DNA of 64,000 nt from Pegoplata infirma (taxonomy: Eukaryota; Arthropoda; Insecta; Diptera; Anthomyiidae). Numbering within the stretch: the first letter of the stretch is position 1; every line of letters starts with the position of its first letter. Below the pieces are notes generated by a model. That model had not been told where the DNA came from and did not search any database. It saw only the letters and a program-made list of their open reading frames with translations. This document shows positions 34,561-45,077 of this stretch, in pieces. The position numbers and the translations under genes are program-made. Where the stretch lies: NCBI GenBank assembly GCA_963921195.1, contig OY992540.1, positions 135,892,694 to 135,956,693 of the forward strand, written 5' to 3'.

Positions 34561-36501
34561 TATGGGGCATTCCATGTGAAATCGGACACTTTGAAAAACT
34601 TTTTTTTTAGATTTTTCCAATTTGTTTACAGTTTTTAGTACCCTTCGAAAACTCCTTCGTGGTAAATTTTCAGATTTTTTTGATGACCCGTTCAAAAGAT
34701 ATCGAATTTTTAAAAATTGGTATTTTTTTCCTTTACTCAAACTTCTTTTAATCATATCTTCTTCAATAATGGTACAAATTTAAATTTTTTTTTTTCAAAA
34801 TTTTTGTTTTTTTACGTACTTTCTAAAAAAAATCCCAAAAAATTCTTAAAAGTACTCTAGTATGCGATTTTTAAGTTTTAAAATTTAAATCTCATTTTTG
34901 AAAATGTTTGTACTCTTCGATTTTTTTGAAATTTGTTTGTGTAAAACTTCTATCAATTCTACAAATTTTTTGCCCAGGAAGATCGTGGGATAACGATTAT
35001 TACTATTTTTTAAAATTTTTTGAAAAAATTTTATTGTAATTTTCCAATCTTAAAATCATTTCTACTGCTCCAATGGTGCGTCATAGAGGGGTCCTTTATA
35101 AGACCGACCCCCATTAATTTTTACGTCTTAACATTTCTTTGGAACAAACTAATACCCTATCTCCAATTTATAAGGGGACTCCCACACAAAACGAAATTTT
35201 TTTAAATTTGTTCCAACTGCTCTAACTCCCCTAATAGTGCCCTTAGAGCAACAAAATGTATGACCGACCCAAAATATTTTTTTAGTCCAAACCTTTTCTC
35301 TGAACACACCTACCCTCTATCTTTAACTGTTAAGGCGGTCCCCATACAATTTTTTTATTTATTGTAAATTTGTTTTATTTAATCAGCTTCTACCGGTCCA
35401 ATGGTGCGTCCGAGAGGGGTCATTAATGAGACCGACCCCCATTTATTTTTACCCTACAACATTTTTTCAAAATATACCTACGCCCTATCTCCACTCCCTA
35501 AGTAGGCTCCCATACAAAATTACATTTTTATAAAATTTACTCCAACTGTTATTTGTATGGGAGCCTACATAGGGAGTGGAGATAGGGCGTAGGTATGTTT
35601 TGAAAAAATGTTGTAGGGTAAAAATAAATGGGGGTCGGTCTCAGCAATGACCCCTCTCGGACGCACCATTGGACCGGTAGAAGCTGATTAAATAAAACAA
35701 ATTTACAAAAAATAAAAAAAAAATGTATGGGGACCGCCTTAACAGTTAAAGATAGAGGGTAGGTGTGTTCAGAGAAAATGTTTGGACTAAAAAAATATTG
35801 TGGGTCGGTCATACATTTTGTTGCTCTAAGGGCACTATTAGGCAGTTAGAGATTTAAAAAAATGTCGTTTTGTGTGGGAGCCCCCTTAGAAATTGGAGAT
35901 ATGGTATTAGTTGGTTCCAAAGAAATGTTAAGACGTAAAAATTAATGGGGGTCGGTCCTATAAACGACCCCTCTATGGCGCACCATTGGAGCAGTAGAAA
36001 TGATTTTAAGATTGGAAAATTACAATAAAATTTTTTCAAAAAATTTTAAAAAATAGTAATAATCGTCATCCCACGATCTTCCTGGGCAAAAAATTTGTAG
36101 AATTGATAGAAGTTTTACACAAACAAATTTCAAAAAAATCGAAGAGTACAAACATTTTCAAAAATGAGATTTAAATTTTAAAACTTAAAAATCGCATACT
36201 AGAGTACTTTTAAGAATTTTTTGGGATCTTTTTTTAGAAGGTACGTAAAAAAACAAAAATTTAAAAAAAAAAAAAAATTGAAATTTGGACCATTATTGAA
36301 GAAGTTATGATTAAAAGAAGTTTGAGTAAAGGAACAAACTACCAATTTTTAAAAATTCGATATCTTTTGAACGGGTCATCAAAAAAATCTGAAAATTTAC
36401 CACGAAGGAGTTTTCGAAGGGTACTAAAAACTGTAAACAAATTGGGAAAATCTAAAAAAAAGTTTTTCAAAGTGTCCGATTTTTACATGGAATGCCCCAT
36501 A
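34561..36501. mobile_element. 1.94-kb palindromic element (GGGGCATTCCATG ends)
   Basis: The ends TATGGGGCATTCCATGTG and the complement ACATGGAATGCCCCATA are inverted. The arms are about 34561-35517 and 35550-36501 with a 30-bp spacer. Arm-wide similarity is high; matching frames (34755-34519 minus, 36307-36500 plus) differ at only a few codons. TA on both sides is compatible with a TA duplication, but the flanks are too AT-rich to be sure. Motifs such as CACCATTGGAGCAGTAG recur in the arms. No known domain. Confidence 0.85.
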
Positions 36502-36815
36502 TATTTTTTTTTAAAACTTAAAATGGCGATGTCTCGAAAACTAAGCCAGATAGAGGAAAATGGAGGGCATTTTTGGTTCTTTGGACACCATACTTTTGCG
36601 GGTCCTCTTCACATGTGTGGACCCCAATGGGTCTTAACTTTGAATCCAAAAAAATTGGGATTCCCGAAAATTTAAAAATGCTTATATCTCGGTAAATATT
36701 GCCGACACAACAAAAATTCCAAAAGCATTTTTGTAGCTCTTGGTTTCTAGAACTCGTCTGCCAATACTCGAAAACCCTCTGAGAAAAAGTTTTTTAGTTA
36801 TTCAGCATTGGCATC
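36502..36815 (+). other. Non-coding tract between palindrome and inverted layer
   Basis: GATGTCTCGAAAACTAAGCC, GGGTCCTCTTCACATG and AATATTGCCGACACAAC give moderate complexity, yet frames are short or featureless. Likely part of an unclassified repeat. Confidence 0.4.
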
Positions 36816-37134
36816 GATTGAAACAATGCCAATGCTAAAAATTTCATTGGCATTAGTTTCAATATAATGTCAATGAAATCGCCAATTAATTAGTCCATTT
36901 ATTTAAATAACCCCATGTATGATAATTACATAGTTGTATCTTATTCTATTAATTTACTCAGAATTTAATTAAAATTTCACACAATATTGTAATTCATTCA
37001 ACAAATAAATTTTTTATTAAATCAGCAGAAAAATCTGCATTTTGAGATATTTGAGAAATCTGCTGATTTTAGCTGACGCGGTTTGCTAAATTTCTGTCTG
37101 GATAAACTAGGTAGAGTCTGTAGACAAATTTGTA

Positions 37135-37225
37135 AAGACGGCAGATAAATCGGCTAATTAAGCAGAAAAATCTGCTAATTAAGCAGAAAAATCTGCTAAT
37201 TAAGCAGAAAAATCTGCTGATTTCA
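37135..37225 (+). repeat. 21-bp tandem repeat (AAGCAGAAAAATCTGCTAATT)
   Basis: Three to four units of a 21-bp period, each with the dyad GCAGA-AAAA-TCTGC and the linker TAATTAA. The frame on the minus strand reads ISRFFCL repeats and is an artefact. Similar single hairpins lie at 37023-37045 and 37744. Confidence 0.8.
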
Positions 37226-38164
37226 GATAAACAGTCGGAACATCGAAATTGTATTTTATTTAAGTAGAAAATACTGTTTTTTAACATTTAACAAAAAAAA
37301 AAATAAGACAAATTTTTACAGGGACATTTCTGGAAGGGAAAAGCCTAAGTGCGGGGGGGAAACAGAGCATAAGAAATTAGCAACGCAATAATTTTAAAAA
37401 AGAAAATTTTCAATTTTTTTTTTAAGTGACATTTTTTTGTTTTTTTTTCCAATATTTTTTTTCAAGAACATTTTCTTAAAACAGGGCGACTAAATATTTC
37501 TGTAAAATTATCAAAATAATTAGCTGATTTTTTTACATTTGAACAATGTTTAGTTTTATTTGTTTTAATTAGACACAAATTAAAACAAATGCCAGCAAAA
37601 AATGTTTGTAAAATTACAAAGTAATCTTCTAAAATTTAAACAACATTTTTTTTTTAAATCAGAAAACAGAGTCAGTTAAAATACCGAAAAATTGTTGTTA
37701 TTTTTCAAATATTATGGAGAATTTAATTAAAGTTCCATTTTAGCAGAAAAATCTAGTAAAAGTTTTCTAATTCAAACTGATAGATGTTTTACTGATTTTT
37801 CGACACAGTTTTTCTTCTGAGTGTACGACTTGGGATCATTATGTATTTAACTCCAGAGAACCACCTCTCCAAGCTTACCTGCGTGGATGACACCGCCAGC
37901 AACACTAGCGATTTTGCACAATTCAGATGTCTCTTTGCCATTACGTGGCACTCACTTTTCATTTTTTCTTTGTCTAAATTTAGTTAATTGTGAATGTGAT
38001 CATTGGTTGGACCGATTTCATCATTGTTTTTGTACAAATAACAATACGATTTGCAATGAACAAAAATGTTTTATTTTACGTATATTTAAAATATTTAACT
38101 TTGTTTTTATCTGTAAAAAAAAAATTAAAATATGTAATATTCAGACAACCGAAACAAAGCCGTT
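37226..38164. other. AT-rich interior of family D element
   Basis: Contains A/T runs, AACAGAGCATAAGAAATTAG-like unique words, and 37860-37990 with moderate complexity (ACCTCTCCAAGCTTACCTGC). No transposase motif was found in three-frame inspection of either strand. Confidence 0.4.
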
Positions 38165-38286
38165 ATAATACCGGTAAAAATCCGAATAAAGGTAATGGTT
38201 TTTTATCGGTAACGGTAGTCAATATTAAAGGGTTTTTAATCGGTAACGGTATTGAAAGGGTAACGGTAGCCAACACTGGTTGTAAG

Positions 38287-39029
38287 AGCAAAACTTACAC
38301 TAAAAAGAGTTAAATGCATTCTCAAACACATTTTATCTACGAGTTTGCAAAAATTTATTTTTTTGTTTTGTGTTTTGAGGAAGCATTCTCATACACATAC
38401 ATATATTATTGCAAAATGAATGTTTCTATTACAAATGAGAGTTAGAGAGACTCACTTGCCTTGTCAGTTGCTTGACTGCCAACTAGTTAATCATTTACAT
38501 AGATTTTTTTCCAAGTTGCATCAACATGTCGAAAGCGAAAATCGTAAAATACAATTAAAAAAAAAATTACAAAACTCAGAAAATAACAGTATACTTTTAA
38601 GAGTTGCCAAAGAATATTTTTTTGTCAATTATTTTATGATTGAATTACTAGTAGGTCTGTTTGTTTACTTAAATTTCTTACTATTTTTACTACAACTGGA
38701 AATTTTTGTTTACTTTTTGTACTGAAAATTTCCAGCTGTAGTAAAAGTAGTAAAAATGAGTAGATTGTAGTAAGGTAAACGAACAGGCATAATGTCTTAT
38801 GTTAAAACTACTGTCTCATGTTCTGATTAATTTTATTAAAAAATAAAAATTGTTTTGTTTGACAAGTTAAGCTGGTTCTCTGCAATCTAAGTTTTATACC
38901 ATTTTGGTCCCAGGAATTAAAAAAAAAATGTGTCACGAAATTCTATTAAAATATCAGGATGTAATAGTGAAAATTGTACAAAGGAGAGTAAATTAAATTT
39001 TTAAATTTTCATTGTCTAGGTCGAGTCAA
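38287..39029. other. No gene; small foldback at about 38655-38790
   Basis: TTACTATTTTTACTACAACT plus GGAAATTTT is mirrored by AAAATTTCCAGCTGTAGTAA and AGTAGTAAAAATGAG, with AAGGTAAACGAACAGGC after it. Related words (CCTTACTACAATCTGC) occur near 20270-20330. The rest is unassigned. Confidence 0.45.
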
Positions 39030-39243
39030 ATAGTAGGTTAGGTTGTAGGTGGCTGCTGGCATTTAACGTCAGCATACATAGACTCTGAGGTCCATTGTGA
39101 TACCACGGGACTGAAACAGTTTTCCCTACTGATCCCTGCCGTTAAACCAATTTGGGCTTCTTATGAAACTCCTAAGATATTGAATTTTGACATCTGACAA
39201 ATCAGAAAGATCCTGCAGCTATCTAGATCCCAGTGAAGCAACT

Positions 39244-39860
39244 TCAGCAAAAGCCATTTGACAGCACGTTTAACCGCTCTGCCTGCTTTCCTATAAGACT
39301 GTGTCGGGTTATCACAGCAACCACTGTCAAAATCTCTCCTCTTGAAAGCGATATTAGCTCACTTGTGGGCTTCTGCTTAAGAGAAGGCAAAATCTGTTGT
39401 GTAGTCTCACACGTCCATCCATGTGCCCATCTCTGATTAGTCTCCGTCGCGAAACAAAGCCGTAGATTTTGCTTGCAAGTTTCTAGAGGCACACCAACAC
39501 ATTCCAATTCTAATTGAACCTGTAAAATAGTTTCCAGCATTGCAAGCTCATTGGCTTTGCAATTTCCTGGAATGTCTCTGTGCCCTTGGACCATATGAGC
39601 CATATGTCAAACTGCTTGGCCTCATTTGAAGACATGCGGCAGTTAAGGGCTGATCTTGTTTTTAGAAACATTGACTACAAGGACTTGACCGCGGCTTGAC
39701 TGTCAGAATAGATGTTGACTAAGGTTGTAGACAAGACATTGCAACTCAACCAGTAAGACACTTCCGTTATTGCCAACATCTCTGCCTGGTAAACACTGAA
39801 ATGATCTATCGATCTCCACAATCTCTTCCGAATAGATTTTTTTTTGGCCCTAAGGGCTTT
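39244..39860 (-). pseudogene. LINE RNase H domain remnant
   Basis: Blocks NIYSDSQAAVKSL (about 39716-39680, minus) and VQGHRDIPGNCKANELAMLE (about 39597-39535) match the RNase H fold of I/R1/LOA-type LINEs. KANELA replaces the usual KADELA, losing a catalytic aspartate that the plus-strand copy at 21590 keeps. WVPGH is also altered to VQGH. Downstream LISLSRGEILTVVAVITRHSL corresponds to the usual C-terminal extension after RNase H. Confidence 0.85.
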
Positions 39861-39895
39861 TAAATTGCAAAATAAAGGAATAAATAAATAAAGCT
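39840..39895. other. Short A/T-rich insert within the LINE
   Basis: GGCCCTAAGGGC and AATAAAGGAATAAATAAATA interrupt the LINE reading between the two coding blocks. It resembles the (AATA)n tail of another retroposon, but too little remains to assign it. Confidence 0.4.
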
Positions 39896-40540
39896 CACTT
39901 GTTCGAGTAGCTTCAAACCATTTATGTAAAAATTTTCATTAACCGGAATGCCCCACATCCAAGACTCCCTGGATGGTATCATGGTGGTAAATTGGCGCTC
40001 AAAAAGGATCATTGTAGGAGCACATTCCACATTTTGTGGTATTGTTATCTTCTTCAAGATCAAACTATGGCCACAATAGCTGCTCTTCCATTGCAGTGTG
40101 CTACTCAGTAGAATTGCCGACGTAGCCGCATACTGCATACCCAATATTCCTAATGGTACTAGGTGAAGCACGATTTCTAGTGCAGTTGTATATCTAGTAC
40201 GAAAAGCACCTGTGATACACATCGACGAACTTTATGATAAAGACAAGAGTTTCCCTTAGTCTCTAAGGCAGGCCACCAGACAATGATTCCATACAGCAGA
40301 ATTGAACGCAACGCTGCTTTATCAATCTAATTAAAGACTTGTTTAGATCTAGAAATACCCAAGATATTTGGCTTCATTTGACAAGGCGATTTCAGTGACG
40401 TCCAGAGAAATGGAATCTAAAGCAGGAATCTCATTTTTCCTTGTAAACAAGACAAGTTCAGATTTACTCAGATTATCTCTTAGATAACTGTCTGTTGCAC
40501 ATTTAGACAAATATTTCAGGGAACCCTGAAGAATGTCCCT

Positions 40541-40800
40541 TAATGTCGGGGATTTAGGGGTTCAAATAATGGGTCAAAAAATGGAGAAAAATCGTAATTT
40601 TTTTCCAAGAAACCATATTATGTTTCCATATGAGAAGAAAGGTTTTTTTAATGCCTATCCAACGGTGGCATAACCCTTTAAAAATTCGAATTCGTTTAAT
40701 ATTTTTTTTCATGAAAATGAGTAAATTTTGGGTGTTATTTATGTGAAGTCTTTGACCTACGATATCCATATGAATATGAAATAATCTTTATTAAATTTAA
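40541..40800. other. No recognisable gene
   Basis: GGGGATTTAGGGGTTCAAAT starts a tract of unknown type. The minus frame at 40554-40769 has no domain. Confidence 0.35.
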
Positions 40801-40804
40801 GTTG

Positions 40805-41010
40805 ACACGTATTTTTGCTCTAGACGATATTCCAGTTAGTTCGGGAGTAATCGGAATTTTCCCGAAGGTCCACATTGTTTCATAAGGAACAACGAAATTT
40901 TAAACACTGATATCGGACATAAGTCGAGATACCCCAACATTAAATCGTCTCTTTTATATATATTTTAAGTTTCATGCAAATCGGTTCATAGGGGTTGAGA
41001 TACTTCCCTT
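40805..41010 (+). repeat. Dispersed repeat R1, copy 2
   Basis: TATTCCAGTTAGTTCGGGAG, GGTCCACATTGTTTCATAAG, AACGAAATTTTAAACACTG and CAAATCGGTTCATAGG follow the order seen at 12508-12640. Between two of these words the copy has about 60 bp not present in copy 1. Confidence 0.6.
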
Positions 41011-41307
41011 GTTAGTAATATCGTTAATCAAAATAAAACTTTCAATTTTCTAGTAGAATTTTGGAATATCAAATAGAATCTTCGAGTTTCAAATGTTACA
41101 CCGCTCTACAAATCTGAGGCATGTCGCTGCGTTTTAGATGAAAGCAAAAAAAGTTGACATGCTTTAGTCTCCCGATTCCAAAACGGTCACTCAAATTTTG
41201 AGAAAATCGCGGTTAAAGTGTCAAAAAGGCACATTTTGACCATTTTTGAACGTCTATAAAATTAGATCCCGATTTGCAAATGAATTGTTTCCAAGATCTG
41301 TAATTTT

Positions 41308-41829
41308 TAGAGTCCGACCGAATATTCGGTTTCGGTCTCGGTTTCGGCCGAATAATGGGGTTTCGGCCTCTATTCGGTATTCGGCAAAATTTTGGCCGAA
41401 TATTAGCCGAAACCGAAACTTTTTGGTTATTTTAAAAAATATGTAAAAAAGTCGCTGAATATTTTGATTTCGTATTTCATTGCACTTGTTTCAGTTCAAT
41501 TGAAGAAAATGTTACAAGTTTATGCAATAAATATAATACTATTTTAGTTCAAAAATTATTTTCACCTAATCTACAAACGAAATATACATTTTTTTTGTAA
41601 GTTTTTAAAAAAACATATTTATTCAAAAATACAATAATTCCTATGGTTTAAAAGCATTATATGCTGTATATTTATCTTTAACAACTTTTTAATAATTTTA
41701 TTCATGCCAGGCGGTATTTTTTTTTTTAAGTTTCGGTTTCGGTTCGGTTTCGGACGAATATTACTTTTTCGGCCGAATATTCGTTTCGGTTTCGGTTCGG
41801 CCTCGAAAACTGGTTTCGGTCGGACTCTA
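41308..41829. mobile_element. hAT-like family A copy 2 (522 bp)
   Basis: Ends TAGAGTCCGACCGAATATTC and TTTCGGTCGGACTCTA, with GTAATTTT exactly duplicated at 41300-41307 and 41830-41837. Sub-terminal tracts of GTTTCGG/GGCCGAATA words lie at both ends. The interior shares CAATTGAAGAAAATG-like and AAAAACATATTTATTCAAAA-like sequence with copy 1 (21095-21240) in inverted orientation. Confidence 0.93.
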
Positions 41830-41916
41830 GTAATTTTATCTCTAAGAAAATATAAAATAATCTAGAAATTTAATTTCCTAAAATGGTTAAAAAATCATTT
41901 ACCAAAAGTGCTTTAA

Positions 41917-42386
41917 TAGTGCGTTTACATTGGATTTCTAATCTAGTAAATTGCGTTTTTAATCTACTTTGCAATCTGTACCGTTTACATTGGCATTTTT
42001 TACATTTGAGAAGATTAAGATTGGCATTTACAACAACAAGTTGGTAATAAATGTGTGTGACTGCGTCAAAAGACAGCAACGGTAATTAGTCGTCGTATGA
42101 TTAACAAGGATAGTGACGGCGTTTACAAATAACAATGACGGCGGCGTAAACATACTTGGCGGCGTCATCAAAACGGCAGGCTTTGTGTCGGTGTTTTTCA
42201 GTGTTGGAAAATGCAAATAATAGAAATATAGAGTTGTATCTAACTTTACCAGACTGCGTTTGCCGATTAGAGTCTAAACTACTAGATTGAAAAAAATAAA
42301 TTTGTATGTGCAATCTAATAGATTGAAACTGGATTGGAGCCACAATCTACTTTAAGCTAGCTTAGAGAACCAGTGTAAATGCACTA
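41917..42386. mobile_element. Probable PIF/Harbinger-like MITE (470 bp)
   Basis: Ends TAGTGCGTTTACATTGG and CCAGTGTAAATGCACTA are inverted with two mismatches. TAA lies at 41914-41916 and 42387-42389, a 3-bp duplication typical of PIF/Harbinger. Secondary copies of the terminal word (ACCGTTTACATTGGC) lie at 41980. Non-coding. Confidence 0.7.
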
Positions 42387-42739
42387 TAAATCCAATATTA
42401 ACGTGTGTATTTGTATAAACATTTTTTGAAAAACACTGTAAATAAACAAAATATTTAAAAAATTGAGTTTTGTTGTAGTGATTTTTTTTGGCATTTTAAG
42501 GAATTAATTATTTTACCAAGACTTAAAGACAAAATTTCAGGCTTTCTAATGGACTTGGTCCCAAGTCAATCGGACGTGAGAATCTAATCTTATTAGGTTT
42601 CAAAAAGGGTAAAAATATCACTTTTTCGGCACTTTAACCACGAATTACTTAAAATCCTGACGTGATAGGCAAATTTGGTTTGCGGATTTGGAATCAGAGC
42701 AACAAACACTACCTAAATAACTAACCAAAATCCAACACG

Positions 42740-43400
42740 CCTTTTCTTGTTAAGCTTTGTTATCTTCGAATTTCAAATAAAATCTTGGATCTTTCAACTA
42801 ACTTTCGAAAACTTCTATAGATTTCGAGAATTTGAATTCGTTTTTAGTATTATAATACTAGTGGTGACCCTAGTAACCTATACATACAAATATCTATATA
42901 ATGTAAGTGCAGAAAATTTTTATGCATCCAAAGTGTACATTTGCGGTCTATACCACATTCTGTACATACTGTAATAATAAAATGAAATTAAAAAAAATGC
43001 GCGCGCAATATTGCACATCCACCACAAATAAAGATACTGAATACTCTTACTACTAAATACATATAACGACCGACCACACGAAGTAGGTGAACAAAAAGAA
43101 GACGAAAAAAACCAAAGCAAAAAAAGATATTAGATGGAACAAAACAAAAGACCCGCCACAATATCATCACATCATGGATGATGGTTTGTGTATAGGAAGT
43201 GTCGTCTTCGTTGTTGCTGCTGCTTATGTGTTAAGCAAAACAAAGACGGCAGCGGAAAATTCTGTCATATGTTGATTTTACACTATTTTTTCACTTTTTC
43301 GTCACTTTTTTATTTAAATTAATTGTATTTTGAATAATCAATATGATTTTTTTCATATTGATTCGTTTTTTTGCTGTTTTTTTTTTAATTTTAATATTCT
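42740..43400. other. No recognisable gene
   Basis: Moderate complexity at 43010-43270 (including GTTGTTGCTGCTGCTTATG); otherwise AT-rich. It may be single-copy host DNA. Confidence 0.35.
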
Positions 43401-43402
43401 GG

Positions 43403-43634
43403 TATGTGATGGAAATCGAACGATTTCAATTTCGATCGATTTCATTAGAAATCGAAATTCGAAAAGTTAACAGAAAAGCCAAAATGACTTAAAATTAATT
43501 TCAAAGGCTTGAGTATAATCAAATAAATAAATTCATACAATTTTATCTTATTTTTCTTGCAAATATTTCAGAATCATCGAAATTGAAAATTCACAAACGA
43601 TCGATTTGAAATCGAACGATTTTAATCACATGGG
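43403..43634. mobile_element. Small MITE (ATCGAACGATTT ends)
   Basis: ATGTGATGGAAATCGAACGA and the complement of ATCGAACGATTTTAATCACAT form inverted ends; inner GATCGATTT/AAATCGAT words continue the pairing. About 230 bp. Target duplication not resolved. Confidence 0.6.
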
Positions 43635-44006
43635 GGATTTTTTCTTTTTAGAGATCATATTTTTTTGTTTACTTTATAGAAAAAAATCGAAATATTTGTA
43701 AAAAAGTGGCAACATTTTCATTTCAAAAATTAAGGGAGAGAGAGAAACCGACACATAAATAAAATTGATTTTATTCTAGCGGATTTCGGTCGAGCGTTTT
43801 TTCATGCCAAATTTGTATGAAAAAAACGTCACCGACATTGTTGTGCGGGGACTCATAAATGTGCTATTTTGACATTTCGAATTTTTGCAAGACTTAAATT
43901 GCTGACGCAAATTCCATCATTGTATTACTGACGGCAACACTAGTTCGTTGCAATTTTTTGGTAAAGAGAAAACAAGCAAATACAAAAATCCAGCAGCAAC
44001 TACACT
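43635..44006. other. No recognisable gene
   Basis: Short unassigned tract leading into the palindromic array, with moderate complexity and no domain-bearing frame. Confidence 0.35.
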
Positions 44007-45077
44007 ATTTACAGATGTAATTCGAAAAAGATCAATTGTAATTCGAAGATTCTATTTGTAATTCGAAGATTCCATTTGTAATTCGAAGATTCCATTTGTA
44101 ATTCGAAGATTCCATTTGTAATTCGAATACTCCAATTGAAATTCGAAGATTCCATTTGTAATTCGAAGATTCCAATTGTAATTCGAAAAAGATCAATTGT
44201 AATTCGAAAAAGATCAATTGTAATTCGAAAAAGATCAATTGTAATTCGAAAAAGATCAATTGTAATTCGAAAAAGATCAATTGTAATTCGTAAAAGATCA
44301 ATTGTAATTCGTAAAAGATCAATTGTAATTCGAAAAAGATCAATTGTAATTCGAAAAAGATCAATTGTAATTCGAAAAAGATCAATTGTAATTCGTAAAA
44401 GATCAATTGTAATTCGTAAAAGATCAATTGTAATTCGTAAAAGATCAATTGTAATTCGAAAAAGATCAATTGTAATTCGAAGATTCCATTTGTAATTCGA
44501 AGATTCCATTTGTAATTCGAAGATTCCAATTGTAATTCGAAACCAACGAGTAGATCAACATAAAATCGTTTCTTACGCCTTTAAAAACATTGTTTTTTGT
44601 TGATTTACTCGTTGGTTTTCGAATTGCAATTGGAATCTTCGAATTACAATTGGAATCTTCGAATTACAAATGGAATCTTCGAATTACAATTGATCTTTTT
44701 CGAATTACAATTGATCTTTTACGAATTACAATTGATCTTTTACGAATTACAATTGATCTTTTACGAATTACAATTGATCTTTTTCGAATTACAATTGATC
44801 TCTTTCGAATTACAATTGATCTTTTTCGAATTACAATTGATCTTTTACGAATTACAATTGATCTTTTACGAACTACAATTGATCTTTTTCGAATTACAAT
44901 TGATCTTTTTCGAATTACAATTGATCTTTTTCGAATTACAATTGATCTTTTTTGAATTACAATTGGAATCTTCGAATTACAATTGGAGTATTCGAATTAC
45001 AAATGGAATCTTCGAATTACAAATGGAATCTTCGAATTACAAATGGAATTGATCTTTTTCGAATTACATCTGTAAAT
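44007..45077. repeat. Mirror-image array of 20/21-bp repeats (palindromic satellite)
   Basis: The left arm (44007-44562) repeats GATTCCATTTGTAATTCGAA (20 bp) and GATCAATTGTAATTCGAAAA plus A (21 bp, with a TAAAA variant). The right arm (44599-45077) is its inverse with almost the same order of variants. The ends ATTTACAGATGTAATTCG and CGAATTACATCTGTAAAT pair. At the centre AACCAACGAGTA pairs with TACTCGTTGGTT around a spacer of about 36 bp. Long frames on both strands (RSIVIRK and ITIDLFR repeats) come from the 21-bp period and are not proteins. No target duplication is clear. Confidence 0.95.

Larger units (their letters stand above)
34447..36880. repeat. GCATTAG inverted-repeat element enclosing the palindrome
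   Basis: GGAACTAATGCCAATGCC and TTTATTGCCAATGAAATTTT (34455-34510) are mirrored by ATTGAAACAATGCCAATGC, AAATTTCATTGGCATTAG (36818-36860). They form the next nesting layer inside family D. Exact ends and target duplication are unresolved. Confidence 0.55.
34178..38278. mobile_element. 4.1-kb hAT-like element, family D, heavily nested
   Basis: Termini CAGGGTTGGCTACCG (34178) and CGGTAGCCAACACTG (ending 38278) differ by one base. GTTGTAAG flanks both sides exactly (34170-34177 and 38279-38286). Sub-terminal tracts repeat GGTAACGGTATT/CGGTAACGG (34200-34310 and 38165-38265). The size comes from nested inserts, including the palindrome at 34561-36501. I see no transposase; CAGGG ends, clustered sub-terminal repeats and the 8-bp duplication point to hAT. 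Confidence 0.93.
39030..40540 (-). mobile_element. RNase H-bearing LINE fragment, minus strand
   Basis: The 3' end (GGTTAGGTTGTAGGTGGC tract near 39030-39130) lies left and the reverse transcriptase end right. Going right to left on the minus strand: SKSELVLFTRK and VTEIALSNEAKYLG pieces (about 40460-40360), CITGAFRTRYTTALEIVLHL (about 40220-40160), RNase H pieces IYSDSQAA (about 39710) and HRDIPGNCKANELA (about 39585-39540), then the tail of the ORF to 39244. Stops and frameshifts are present. It belongs to the same family as 21497-21725 and to a type distinct from 9890-12400. Confidence 0.88.
41150..42730. repeat. Diverged inverted-repeat element hosting two MITEs
   Basis: Left words CCCGATTCCAAAACGGTCAC and TCGCGGTTAAAGTGTCAAAA (about 41170-41230) are mirrored at the right by CACTTTTTCGGCACTTTAAC and GCGGATTTGGAATCAGAG (about 42620-42700). 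The words CTGATTCCAAATCTG also occur at the ends of the giant palindrome (2813 and about 6680), suggesting one family. Ends are unresolved. Confidence 0.5.

Noticed and set aside
37887..38313. Overlapping frames near the right end of the 4.1-kb hAT as a transposase exon
   Set aside because: No BED zinc finger, RNase H-like or hAT dimerisation motif is seen, and the frames run into the non-coding sub-terminal repeats.
43087..43275. Possible host exon
   Set aside because: The frame has moderate complexity and a GTTGTTGCTGCTGC tract but no domain, splice context or homolog that I recognise.
44009..45052. Open frames of 119-166 codons on both strands
   Set aside because: They come from a 21-bp period (7 codons) without stops in a palindromic tandem array. 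Translations are simple RSIVIRK or ITIDLFR repeats with no protein signal.
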